Part shown: positions 26,859 through 34,221 of the stretch, one piece after another | Layout of the letters: every line of letters starts with the position of its first letter | Position numbering within the stretch: position 1 is the stretch's first letter | Origin: Sanyastnella coralliicola | Lineage (GTDB): Bacteria; Bacteroidota; Bacteroidia; Flavobacteriales_D; Sanyastnellaceae | DNA: 64,000 bases | Direction: 5' to 3' | Assembly: GCF_030845195.1 (NCBI RefSeq) | Contig: NZ_CP132543.1 | Coordinates: 1 to 64,000, forward strand | Program-made: the position numbers and the translations under genes | The notes under the pieces: model-generated | Database searches by the model: none | The model's input: the letters and a program-made list of their open reading frames with translations, nothing else | What the model was told of the DNA's origin: nothing

Positions 26859-27989
26859 TTACGATGCAGAAGCCTGGGGGATCACCTCGGGCTTCTTTGC
26901 TTTCGGACCAATGGCATTCGAGTTCAATGCAAGCTCTAATAACTCCATACTTCGCTTCAATGACTTGCCCAGCTTTGATTTAAGCAAGGGAAGGAAGATC
27001 ATCTTCTTCAGTTTCGAATTGAAAGAGAAGTGAACGTCGACAATCATCTTACTCGTGTTTTCACTAACGTGGAATAGTCTAAACAACACGAGCACTTCAT
27101 CAGTGAATGGAATGGTCTCATTCAATTCACCGTACACCACCTCATCAGATTCTGGTGGAGCGGTTACTGATACTACGTTGAGGTGTTTCCCATTGACAAT
27201 GCAGACGTGTTCAGATCCAAAACGGGTGATCTCGTGCTGATTGAATTCATAAGAATCAACCCCCTCATTCCACAGATGACGGTTTCCGAAATCAGTCACA
27301 AACGGGATGAGCTTTTGCTGCGAAATATTCAGGTCTACTCCCAAACGCAGATTTGCAGGTCCTTGAGGATCCATAAAACGCGCTGCAGGGAATTCTCGAA
27401 GTTTAAGCTTGTTACGATCTAGCTGAGCCCAGAAATACGGGAACGGTCTTCCGTCAACCTCCTCTTCTGAGCGTTCGAAATCAAACAACTGACTTGGATG
27501 ATCAACAGGGAGTTCAAAGGCTTGGGCCCCAGACTCTGAAATCAAGAGATAATTCTTCGAGTCAACTGAATTCTTCATGATTCGATGGGCCTCAATCACC
27601 TCTTTTCCAAAAGGTTTGTTGTTCCCTTGAATAGTGATGAACTCTACATCTCCTACGTGAACAATGATCTTCAGATCAAGTTTCGGCGCCGAAGAACACG
27701 CATTGCACGGACAAATTCGATTCTGCTCCAAAAGCTTCAAATGCGAGTAGAACGCCGTGAACATTTCTTCAGCTTGTGCGAGGAGCTGCTCACGAGAAGG
27801 AAGCTCACCTTCACGGTAAAAGAAAACCGCGTCGCCCTCAACTTCAGCCACCTTCATATCCAAGATGTTCGCGTTGATAATCAACTCGAGCAATTCAGAA
27901 ATCACATGATGACTGTGTTCGACTTCCGTATTCTGAACGAATTCGGTAAAACCAGAAATATCTGGCAAGAAGAGTAATGACTTAGACAT
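26859..27989 (-). CDS. DUF2652 (cyclase-like) protein with SRPBCC-like C-terminal region
   Basis: 376 residues, no signal peptide. The N-terminal 130 residues match DUF2652, a domain related in fold to class III nucleotide cyclases: LFLPDISGFTEFVQNTE and VAEVEGDAVFFYREG correspond to the two metal-binding aspartate segments, DISGFT and EGDAVF. The cysteines of NRICPCNAC (about 100-110) are an insertion. The C-terminal half (about 210-345) has the strand pattern of a START/SRPBCC lipid-binding fold (FTDEVLVLFRLFHVSENTSKMIVDVHFSF). ATG 27989 starts MSKSLLFLPDISGF. Enzymatic activity not established. Confidence 0.8.
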   Translation of the reverse strand: MSKSLLFLPDISGFTEFVQNTEVEHSHHVISELLELIINANILDMKVAEVEGDAVFFYREGELPSREQLLAQAEEMFTAFYSHLKLLEQNRICPCNACSSAPKLDLKIIVHVGDVEFITIQGNNKPFGKEVIEAHRIMKNSVDSKNYLLISESGAQAFELPVDHPSQLFDFERSEEEVDGRPFPYFWAQLDRNKLKLREFPAARFMDPQGPANLRLGVDLNISQQKLIPFVTDFGNRHLWNEGVDSYEFNQHEITRFGSEHVCIVNGKHLNVVSVTAPPESDEVVYGELNETIPFTDEVLVLFRLFHVSENTSKMIVDVHFSFNSKLKKMIFLPLLKSKLGKSLKRSMELLELALNSNAIGPKAKKPEVIPQASAS

Positions 27990-28084
27990 GTTTCGATACT
28001 TGTGGCCGCACAAGTACATGCAAGGTAACGAACCTTTGAGAATGGGTCTGGATTCAGACGGTTAATGATTGTGAAGGATGGTTG

Positions 28085-28105
28085 GTGGACTGTGGACCGT
28101 GGACG
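28085..28105. repeat. Heptamer array, unit GTGGACN
   Basis: Three units, GTGGACT, GTGGACC and GTGGACG; first module of the composite island 28085-28211. Confidence 0.8.
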
Positions 28106-28119
28106 GAATGATTTTTAAA

Positions 28120-28141
28120 TAATGAATAGTAATTAATGAAT
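28120..28141. repeat. AT-rich 22-bp block, copy 1
   Basis: Identical over 22 bp to 29456-29477. It also has a loose 7-bp rhythm (TAATGAA, TAGTAAT, TAATGAA) and lies between a GTGGACN array and a TTACGCC array in both islands. Confidence 0.85.
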
Positions 28142-28153
28142 TATAAATTCGCT

Positions 28154-28211
28154 TTACGCTTTACGCTTTACGCCTTACGCCTTACGCCTTATGCCCTAGG
28201 CCTTAAGCCTA
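28154..28211. repeat. Heptamer array, unit TTACGCC
   Basis: Eight units (TTACGCT twice, TTACGCC three times, TTATGCC, CTAGGCC, TTAAGCC), the reverse complement of the GGCNTAN family. The right end reaches the TAG stop of the gene at 28209. Confidence 0.92.
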
Positions 28212-28640
28212 TTCCCTCAATTGTAATGTCTTCAAAGGCATCGGATCAGGACCTTCGACTTTAAAATCGCAGTAGATTCCACCACTAGTTTCATAGAACT
28301 TGACGAAGTAATCGTGATCGTGCCAGTTGTTTGTGGAGAAGTGACGGATTTTCGCCGAGACGTTTTGATAATGGAAAACCCAATCGAATTCACCATAACC
28401 TTTAGGGATTCGATAGGTAGTTCCTGATTCGTGCACTATGTCATTGATCGCCACATGGTCGTAATGAATGCACTCGATGATCACTTCATCTTCATCAAGC
28501 GTATTGACTACGGTTACTTCCAACGAACTATTATTAATCAGATGGGCAAGTGGGTAGGTGTTTTTTGGTATTGAAAGCACAATGAGAGCACCAAAAACAA
28601 TCATTATGGAAAGCTGAATAACTCGTTTCTTAAACTTCAT
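28209..28640 (-). CDS. Exported or membrane-anchored protein of unknown function
   Basis: Not recognised. 143 residues. N-terminal membrane segment or signal (about 8-24, VIQLSIMIVFGALIVLSIP) after a basic start, then a small soluble domain rich in His, Asp and Tyr (ECIHYDHVAIND, NNWHDHDYFVKFYETSGG) that would face the periplasm. The clustered histidines might bind metal, but this is speculative. Flanked on both sides by heptamer arrays; the TAG stop lies at the edge of one. The neighbour at 28707 is also a small exported unknown on the same strand, so they may share a transcript. Confidence 0.68.
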   Translation of the reverse strand: MKFKKRVIQLSIMIVFGALIVLSIPKNTYPLAHLINNSSLEVTVVNTLDEDEVIIECIHYDHVAINDIVHESGTTYRIPKGYGEFDWVFHYQNVSAKIRHFSTNNWHDHDYFVKFYETSGGIYCDFKVEGPDPMPLKTLQLRE

Positions 28641-28679
28641 GTGATTCCTTCGTTCTGAGTGTAACTGAGCAAGATTTAC

Positions 28680-28709
28680 CTACGCCTTAAGCCATACGCC
28701 CTTAGCCTA
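28680..28709. repeat. Heptamer array, units CTACGCC/TTAAGCC
   Basis: Four units (CTACGCC, TTAAGCC, ATACGCC, CTTAGCC), running onto the TAG stop of the gene at 28707. Confidence 0.8.
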
Positions 28710-29333
28710 ATTTGTTGTGTAAACTGAGTCAACCACCCCAAAATCACAGCAATTGGTTGTCAGCCATTTGAATTCTGTTAGTTCGTTGTTTTCGTATTGA
28801 AAGACTTCATAGGTCTGAGGTTCTTTACCTGCTTTGATGGTGCTGAATTGTTCCAAGTTTCTGTCTGGTGCAAAGATGGCGAGCTCATAGAAGGCCCAAT
28901 TCTGGAGTTCTCCTCCAGTAGAGTAAAAAAGCTCCGAGAGATGGAGCTCGTTGGAAAGGGTGTCGTGTTGAAGAACAAGCACCTTCGCGGTCTTTTGATC
29001 GAATCCGTGAATGTCTATTCCTTGAAAGGCATAAAGATAGCTCGGCATTGCCTCGAATTTCTTCAAGTGAGACGGACGTTTACCATACCCTCGTTCGATG
29101 TATTCGATATCTTCTGTTGTGTGCTGGAAAACCGTCTGAAACTCTTGATCCGAAAGTGAATGTAAGTGGGAAAGATCAAAGCACTTTTCCTCAGTAGAGA
29201 ATCGAATGCTATCTAGCTGATGATAGAATGAGTTGGCCTCTAACCATTTCAGATCCAGTGGCTTTTGAGCCATACTATGGTTCATACAAAGTCCGAGACA
29301 AAAAACTAAAATGAGTTTAAAGGCAAAGCGCAT
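28707..29333 (-). CDS. Exported protein of unknown function
   Basis: Not recognised. 208 residues with a clear signal peptide (FKLILVFCLGLCMNHSMAQ) and an otherwise soluble body: helical first half (LSDQEFQTVFQHTTEDIEYIERGYGKRPSHLKKF) and beta-rich second half (KVLVLQHDTLSNELHLSELFYSTGG, NELTEFKWLTTNCCDFG). A CC pair lies near the C-terminus. No sorting domain, so probably periplasmic. The TAG stop abuts a heptamer array and a longer island lies upstream of the start. Confidence 0.7.
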   Translation of the reverse strand: MRFAFKLILVFCLGLCMNHSMAQKPLDLKWLEANSFYHQLDSIRFSTEEKCFDLSHLHSLSDQEFQTVFQHTTEDIEYIERGYGKRPSHLKKFEAMPSYLYAFQGIDIHGFDQKTAKVLVLQHDTLSNELHLSELFYSTGGELQNWAFYELAIFAPDRNLEQFSTIKAGKEPQTYEVFQYENNELTEFKWLTTNCCDFGVVDSVYTTN

Positions 29334-29378
29334 GACAACAGAACGGAGGAAATGGGATTGAAGTATTCTTGGTTTATG

Positions 29379-29441
29379 GTGGACAGTGGACAGTGGACAG
29401 TGGACAGTGGACAGTGGACGGTAGACGGTAGACGGTGGACG
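29379..29441. repeat. Heptamer array, unit GTGGACA
   Basis: Nine units: GTGGACA five times, GTGGACG, GTAGACG twice, GTGGACG. First module of the composite island 29379-29520. Confidence 0.92.
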
Positions 29442-29455
29442 GGGTGAAGAATAGA

Positions 29456-29477
29456 TAATGAATAGTAATTAATGAAT
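29456..29477. repeat. AT-rich 22-bp block, copy 2
   Basis: Identical over 22 bp to 28120-28141, again between a GTGGACN array and a GGCNTAN-family array. Confidence 0.85.
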
Positions 29478-29489
29478 GATTAGTTGGCC

Positions 29490-29520
29490 TTAAGCCATAC
29501 GCCCTAAGCCTTAAGCCTAG
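29490..29520. repeat. Heptamer array, unit TTAAGCC, inside a coding end
   Basis: Units TTAAGCC, ATACGCC, CTAAGCC, TTAAGCC. It encodes the last residues Arg-Leu-Lys-Ala and the TAG stop of the hxlR-type gene. Confidence 0.88.
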
Positions 29521-29926
29521 AAGAGATTGCTTCTACAACCCCCGCAACCGTCTTCTCCTTATCCTCCTCCAGCTTCTTCAGAAACTCCGGACTCACATTC
29601 AAACCTTCCTTGTACTTGGTTGACCAGATGATGATTTCAATCAGCATGGGGGTGAGGTCGATGCCCTTTTGGGTGAGTTTGTAGATCTTCTGAGTTCGCT
29701 GTTTCTCATAGACGCTTGATACCAGGATGCCTATGGATTCTAGTCGTTTTAATCGATCTGAGAGGATGTTGGTGGCGATCTTTTCTTTGGAAGAAAGGAA
29801 CTCCTTATAGAATCGTTTCCCATCAAATACCAGGTCGCGGATGATGAGTAATGTCCACTTATCACCCAGAAATTCTAGGGCGTAGTTGATCGGACAATCC
29901 GATCGCAGTTCACCTTTTTTTGCCAT
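29504..29926 (-). CDS. HxlR-family transcriptional regulator
   Basis: 140 residues, a winged-helix DNA-binding protein of the HxlR group, which usually senses aldehydes or redox signals through a conserved cysteine. Signature: CPINYALEFLGDKWTLLIIRDLVFDGKRFYKEFL with Cys at residue 11, then ILSDRLKRLESIGILV (recognition helix and wing). It is divergent from a SnoaL-like gene, and two 17-bp palindromes in the shared spacer are likely its operators, so it probably represses both itself and that gene. The C-terminal RLKA and the TAG stop are encoded by heptamer repeat DNA. Confidence 0.93.
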   Translation of the reverse strand: MAKKGELRSDCPINYALEFLGDKWTLLIIRDLVFDGKRFYKEFLSSKEKIATNILSDRLKRLESIGILVSSVYEKQRTQKIYKLTQKGIDLTPMLIEIIIWSTKYKEGLNVSPEFLKKLEEDKEKTVAGVVEAISSRLKA

Positions 29927-29928
29927 TC

Positions 29929-29945
29929 ACTTGTAAATTGCAAGT
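29929..29945. promoter_or_regulatory. Operator 1, ACTTG-N7-CAAGT
   Basis: ACTTGTAAATTGCAAGT, three bases upstream of the regulator's ATG and overlapping the -33 region of the divergent promoter. Confidence 0.8.
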
Positions 29946-29954
29946 AAAAGCTTC

Positions 29955-29962
29955 TATCTTTG
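29955..29962 (+). promoter_or_regulatory. Promoter -7 box TATCTTTG of the SnoaL-like gene
   Basis: TAnnTTTG match between the two operators; the CTTG of operator 1 is placed as a -33 element about 21 bp upstream. Confidence 0.65.
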
Positions 29963-29966
29963 CTTT

Positions 29967-29983
29967 ACTTGTTTTTTGCAAGT
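29967..29983. promoter_or_regulatory. Operator 2, ACTTG-N7-CAAGT
   Basis: ACTTGTTTTTTGCAAGT, starting four bases after the -7 box, so it would cover the transcription start. Centre-to-centre distance to operator 1 is 38 bp. Confidence 0.8.
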
Positions 29984-30022
29984 TAATGAATGTGCGGAGA
30001 AATTCCGCGAAAGCGAAGCATT

Positions 30023-30502
30023 ATGGAAACATTGAAAGTAGACCTAGAAAAGTTGAAACGTCCGAACTGGACAAGCGAAGAACATGCAAATGCCGATCTA
30101 GTAAGAGACTTCATTCAGCACCTGATGAATGATCACGACATTGAATACGTGCTAAAGAATTTCGATCAAGGAAGCTACATCCAACACAACCGAAGCATGC
30201 CCAACGGTGTGAAGGGAGTGGTTGACTACGTCAGTAAATTCGTAAAGCAATTTCCAGAGTACACCTACGATGTCAAACACATGTACGTCGACGGAGATTA
30301 TGTGACTATTCAATCGCACGTCACCACCAAAAAGAAAGACCGCGGGAACCCACAAAAAGGCTTCAACATCATCGATACCTGGAAAATCAAAGACGGAAGG
30401 CTAGTGGAACATTGGGATGCCATTCAACCCATCAACGGCTTCATGCGATTCTACTCGTGGATGGTAGGAGGGAAGACGGTGAATGAGAATACTTTGTTTT
30501 AG
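30023..30502 (+). CDS. SnoaL-like (NTF2-fold) protein
   Basis: 159 residues, no signal peptide. Cone-shaped NTF2/SnoaL polyketide-cyclase-like fold: VRDFIQHLMNDHDIEYVLKNFDQGSYIQHNRSMPNGVKGVVDYV, then VDGDYVTIQSHVTT and FNIIDTWKIKDGRLVEHWDAIQPI, the pattern of proteins annotated as predicted SnoaL-like enzymes. The substrate is unknown, perhaps a small reactive metabolite sensed by the HxlR neighbour. ATG 30023 (METLKVDL) was chosen; in-frame ATG 29990 is a poorer alternative. The TTCCGCGAAAGCG near-match of the 13-bp word lies just upstream. A heptamer island follows the TAG stop. Confidence 0.85.
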   Translation: METLKVDLEKLKRPNWTSEEHANADLVRDFIQHLMNDHDIEYVLKNFDQGSYIQHNRSMPNGVKGVVDYVSKFVKQFPEYTYDVKHMYVDGDYVTIQSHVTTKKKDRGNPQKGFNIIDTWKIKDGRLVEHWDAIQPINGFMRFYSWMVGGKTVNENTLF

Positions 30503-30521
30503 ACTGAAGGCTTTATGGTTG

Positions 30522-30570
30522 GTAGACTGTGGACTGTGGACTGTGGACGGTTGACGGTTGACGGTTGACG
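30522..30570. repeat. Heptamer array, unit GTGGACT/GTTGACG
   Basis: Seven units: GTAGACT, GTGGACT twice, GTGGACG, GTTGACG three times. Stepwise change of the unit along the array is clear. Confidence 0.9.
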
Positions 30571-30590
30571 GAAAATCACTGAATCAAAGA

Positions 30591-30619
30591 CTCTGGCCCC
30601 TAGACCCTCGTCTCTCGTC
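30591..30619. repeat. Heptamer array, unit CCCTCGT
   Basis: Four degenerate units (CTCTGGC, CCCTAGA, CCCTCGT, CTCTCGT) in the same convergent junction. Confidence 0.65.
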
Positions 30620-30637
30620 CAAAAAAAGGCCCTAAGT

Positions 30638-30672
30638 GTTATAGATTATCGTTTATCGGTTATAGATTACAA
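30638..30672. repeat. Heptamer array, unit GTTATAG/TTTATCG
   Basis: Five units (GTTATAG, ATTATCG, TTTATCG, GTTATAG, ATTACAA), ending one base before the TAG of the gene at 30674. Confidence 0.8.
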
Positions 30673-30673
30673 C

Positions 30674-33124
30674 CTACGCGTCTGCGAGGATTACTTCAAA
30701 CAGCTCATCCACTTGCGCTCTTCCTCGGTAGGCGATTCCTGTTGTTCTACAGCGTAATCGCAAGCTTTCTTTGGGTTCTTCGAGGAGCTTGTCAATTTGT
30801 GTTTGTGCTTCTTTCGCTGACGCAGAACTGATTTCGTCTATGACCACTCCTACCTCGTATTCTTCAGCCCATTGGTCGTCTTCAGAGACGCCGCGACAGG
30901 TGATGTAGGGGAGACCACACATGAGGTATTCGCCCACTTTTACTGGGGAGCGGAATCGTTGACTTGGGTAGGGTGGAATGGCGGTTAAACCAATGTCGGC
31001 GGCAGAGAGCCAAGCAGCCATTTCTTCCGGTGTACGTGTTTCTGAAAGGTGATAATCCTGCTCGGTAAGACCACCCTCAGATAGAATAGATCGTACTTCA
31101 TCCTTCTTGCTCGGACTCAAGAACACGAAATACCAATTAGGATCAGAAGCCTTCAATTGAGCACAGAACTGTGCAATTTCATGGTCGTAGTAGATACCAC
31201 CGAATTTCCCAGCGTAGATCAATACTTTATGTTCTGTGATGCCGTGCTCCTGGCGTAGTTGGTCTCTTGCTTCTTGGTCGAAATTGAATTTCTGTTGGTC
31301 TACACTGGAGGGTGCACGATGAACTGATCCTTTGGCTTTTCCTTTGAGTTCTTTGACCATGTGTTCGGTTCCGGTCAGAATGTAGTCGGCGTCTTTACCA
31401 ACGCGGTCTTCAAGGCGACTTAAGATCTTGTAGCGCCATCCCGAGCGCTTCCAAATTCCGAATTCAGCTAGGAACTCACTGTGGGGTTCATAAGAGTAGA
31501 CCATCAGCTTTGACCCCAGGACTTTCGACATCAATAAGGATATCGCTGCGGAGTTATTCGCAAAGGCAATCGTCATTTCCGGTTTCTTCCGCAGTCTGAT
31601 GCGAACCACTTGAATGAAGGCATTGGTGAAATCTATAGCCTTCTTGATAAACATGAAACTCCCAGAGTGATAAGTCAGTGGAGACCAATCAATACCATAG
31701 GCTGTGAGCTTAGCTTGAATCGTCTTTCGCTCTTCCTTTGGCAATTGGTACTTGCGTTGCTCAAAGGTGATCAGGTCGAATTGATAGTTCCAGTGTCGTC
31801 GAGACTGTTCCACCATGTACTCATACACCAAGTTCTGGAAAAGCGGATCACGGAAACTATTGTAAATCAAGACCACAAAGTTCTTTGGACGCTGCTCCAA
31901 CAGACCACCCGGAGCGTAGATCTGGTGATAGGAGTTTCGAGCGATGTCTAAGCCACGGTATTGGGCGGCCACTTCTCGAATACGTTGTCTAATCTTCTCC
32001 CTATTCCCCGGTTGAATGAGTTCCTCGATCGTTGTCACGGCACCTTCATAAGCCGTTCGGTCCAATGTTTCCATCACCGCGCCGATGCCTTCTTGTTTGA
32101 TCAGATCAGAGTCGTCTGAGATATTAGCGGGGATGACTACAGGTAAGCCAGTGGCCCAATACTCACCATCTTTAATGGAAGTACAGTAGCGCTTTGAAGG
32201 CACGGGTTTTACTGGGTTGATGGCAAAATCGGCCAATGCTAAATAGGCGGCTACATGGGCATGCGGAACAAAACGAAGTATGATAGTGGCAGGGTCCAAT
32301 TCCGCGCTAGCGCATAGATCACGAAGCTCATCTTCTTTGAGATCACTCAGCATAATCACCCGAAAACGATCACCCCATCGCTCGCTACAAACCTTGAAGA
32401 AGTCGAAAATTTCCTGACGCAAATAAATGCCGCCCACTTTACCTGCGTAAATGCACAGAATGTCTTCTTTTTCTACGCCTAAGGCGGAACGGCTGACGCC
32501 TTCAACTTGCTGGTCAGGCCCAAATTGATCAAGGTCAACCACAGCCGGCTTGTTCAAGAAACGACGCGGAACATGGTCGTAGGTGGTGGCCGCATAATCG
32601 CGCATTCCCTCGGAAGTAGCCAAGGTGGCAAAAGCGTTTCGGGTTTGACGTTTTTCAAAGTACGAGAGCAAGCGATAGGCTAGCGAGCCATCTTTCCAAG
32701 AACCATTCTCGACCATAGACTCAGCATGGGGCTCGTAGCTATCCACGATGTAAGGTACACGCGTCCACTTGCTAATCACATGTGCTGATGTTGAGGCTGG
32801 ACTACCGAAGGCATGAATGACCTCAATGTTGTTGGATTTCACGTAACGACGAAGCATCCACAAGTTCCCGAGCCAAGCTCGCATGGCACGCCAACCAAAG
32901 TGATGATAATCTCGCTTCACCCAGGTAATGCCTTTGCTTTGCAACTCTTGTCTAGCTGCCTTTTCCTCTTCGGCGTTTAGCTGCATTTGTTCCTTTTCGA
33001 GCGTGAAAAGGTGAATCTCACATTCGTCGCCTACAGCATCGCGAATCATATCGAGATAAGGCAAAGTCCACGCGTGAATGAGTGGTTCTTTGAAGCTCCA
33101 ATATGTGATCACTAAGATCTTCAC
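30674..33124 (-). CDS. Double-domain glycosyltransferase (two GT4-like halves)
   Basis: 816 residues, about twice the normal GT4 length. Two homologous halves: the first (about 1-405) begins KILVITYWSFKEPLIHAW and has VDSYEPHAESM and KVGGIYLRQEIFDFF; the second (about 410-816) begins KNFVVLIYNSFRDPLFQN with matching YSYEPHSEFLAEFG and KFGGIYYDHEIAQF, each followed by a nucleotide-sugar segment (STSIKDGEYWATGLP-type; SPVKVGEYLMCGLP). It may add two sugars or have one regulatory half. GTG start; its GTGA overlaps the upstream wecB stop. Last gene of the operon. The TAG stop is followed at once by a heptamer array. Contains a 13-bp word read ASAE. Confidence 0.88.
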   Translation of the reverse strand: MKILVITYWSFKEPLIHAWTLPYLDMIRDAVGDECEIHLFTLEKEQMQLNAEEEKAARQELQSKGITWVKRDYHHFGWRAMRAWLGNLWMLRRYVKSNNIEVIHAFGSPASTSAHVISKWTRVPYIVDSYEPHAESMVENGSWKDGSLAYRLLSYFEKRQTRNAFATLATSEGMRDYAATTYDHVPRRFLNKPAVVDLDQFGPDQQVEGVSRSALGVEKEDILCIYAGKVGGIYLRQEIFDFFKVCSERWGDRFRVIMLSDLKEDELRDLCASAELDPATIILRFVPHAHVAAYLALADFAINPVKPVPSKRYCTSIKDGEYWATGLPVVIPANISDDSDLIKQEGIGAVMETLDRTAYEGAVTTIEELIQPGNREKIRQRIREVAAQYRGLDIARNSYHQIYAPGGLLEQRPKNFVVLIYNSFRDPLFQNLVYEYMVEQSRRHWNYQFDLITFEQRKYQLPKEERKTIQAKLTAYGIDWSPLTYHSGSFMFIKKAIDFTNAFIQVVRIRLRKKPEMTIAFANNSAAISLLMSKVLGSKLMVYSYEPHSEFLAEFGIWKRSGWRYKILSRLEDRVGKDADYILTGTEHMVKELKGKAKGSVHRAPSSVDQQKFNFDQEARDQLRQEHGITEHKVLIYAGKFGGIYYDHEIAQFCAQLKASDPNWYFVFLSPSKKDEVRSILSEGGLTEQDYHLSETRTPEEMAAWLSAADIGLTAIPPYPSQRFRSPVKVGEYLMCGLPYITCRGVSEDDQWAEEYEVGVVIDEISSASAKEAQTQIDKLLEEPKESLRLRCRTTGIAYRGRAQVDELFEVILADA
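32300..32312 (+). repeat. 13-bp iterated word, TTCCGCGCTAGCG
   Basis: Exact copy, N=C; the coding strand reads Ala-Ser-Ala-Glu in the double glycosyltransferase gene. Confidence 0.85.
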
Positions 33125-34218
33125 GCCGGCATGAATAGATGGGCGATGATGTCTGCAATTCGCATAGAGGCTAAGCCATCTCCAAAAGGATTGACCATCT
33201 CAGAAGCGGAAGCGTTCCGCCGGTAGGCTTGATCAACCGCTTGGATAATTTTTTCTTCATCATTCCCAACCAGCGTTGCTATGCCCTGTTCAACCGCCTC
33301 CATGCGTTCACTCTTCTCACGAAGAACCACCGTTGGAAGTCCGAAAGCAGGAGCTTCTTCTTGAAGTCCGCCGCTGTCAGTAATCAGCAAGTGAGCTTGG
33401 TCAAGCGCTGCCACCATTTCTGGGTAACTCAGTGCCTCGATTAAGTGAATGCGTTCGCGATTTCCGAGCTCCTGATGAATGACCTCGCGTACTTCAGGGT
33501 TCAAATGGACGGGAAGTACTAAATGGAGATCCGAATGAGTTGCGTTGATCGTCTGTAAGGCCTTGCAGATGGATTTTAGTCCTTCTCCATGATTCTCTCG
33601 ACGATGCACTGTTACAAGCGCCATTTTTTGTCCAGGAGGAATAGAAAATGGGAGGTCAACCGGAGAGTCTAAGATCTTCTCACGCATGAATTGAATCGCA
33701 TCAACCACGGTGTTTCCTGTTAAATGCACTTCCTCGTGTCCTTCCTGTTTCAACAACTGAAAAGCGCGTGGCGTTGGTGCAAAATGTACAGTGGCCAATT
33801 GCCCAATCCCGCGGCGATTGAACTCCTCAGGGAATGGGGCGTAAATATCTTCAGTGCGCAAGCCAGCCTCTACGTGTCCAACAGGAATCTTGTGGTAGTA
33901 GGCGGCCAACCCGCCCACAAAGGCACTGGTGGTGTCTCCTTGCACGAGTACAAGGTCAGGCTTGTTGTCTTGATTGTGTTGGTCAAGTGCAGTGAGTAAT
34001 CGACCTGTAAGGGCAGCCAATGATTGTCCTTTCCGCATAACCTCGAGTTGGAAATCAGGGGAGATGTCAAATGCTGATGGAATCCCTTTCATCAATTCAT
34101 CATGCTGGCCAGTGAAGACGATGCGAGGCTCCATACCCGGATAGGTCTTCAGCCGACGGTAAACAGGGGCTAATTTGATAGCTTCAGGACGTGTGCCTAT
34201 GATGAGGTCGATCTTCAC
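33121..34218 (-). CDS. wecB: UDP-N-acetylglucosamine 2-epimerase (non-hydrolysing)
   Basis: Converts UDP-GlcNAc to UDP-ManNAc for surface polysaccharide synthesis; 365 residues, normal for WecB. Motifs: GTRPEAIKLAPV (8-19), GQHDEL, VQGDTTSAFVGG, HVEAGLRT, VTVHRRENHG, and LLITDSGGLQEEAPAFGLPTVVLREKSERME near 285-315, which bind UDP and the sugar. The start is GTG, three bases after the stop of the upstream glycosyltransferase gene. Its presence suggests that the glycan contains ManNAc or a derivative. The symbol follows the family; epsC or mnaA are synonyms. Confidence 0.94.
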   Translation of the reverse strand: MKIDLIIGTRPEAIKLAPVYRRLKTYPGMEPRIVFTGQHDELMKGIPSAFDISPDFQLEVMRKGQSLAALTGRLLTALDQHNQDNKPDLVLVQGDTTSAFVGGLAAYYHKIPVGHVEAGLRTEDIYAPFPEEFNRRGIGQLATVHFAPTPRAFQLLKQEGHEEVHLTGNTVVDAIQFMREKILDSPVDLPFSIPPGQKMALVTVHRRENHGEGLKSICKALQTINATHSDLHLVLPVHLNPEVREVIHQELGNRERIHLIEALSYPEMVAALDQAHLLITDSGGLQEEAPAFGLPTVVLREKSERMEAVEQGIATLVGNDEEKIIQAVDQAYRRNASASEMVNPFGDGLASMRIADIIAHLFMPA

Positions 34219-34221
34219 ACC

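Noticed and set aside
28085..30672. Repeat islands as a CRISPR array
   Set aside because: Units are 7 bp, directly tandem and degenerate, without unique spacers; no cas gene is near.
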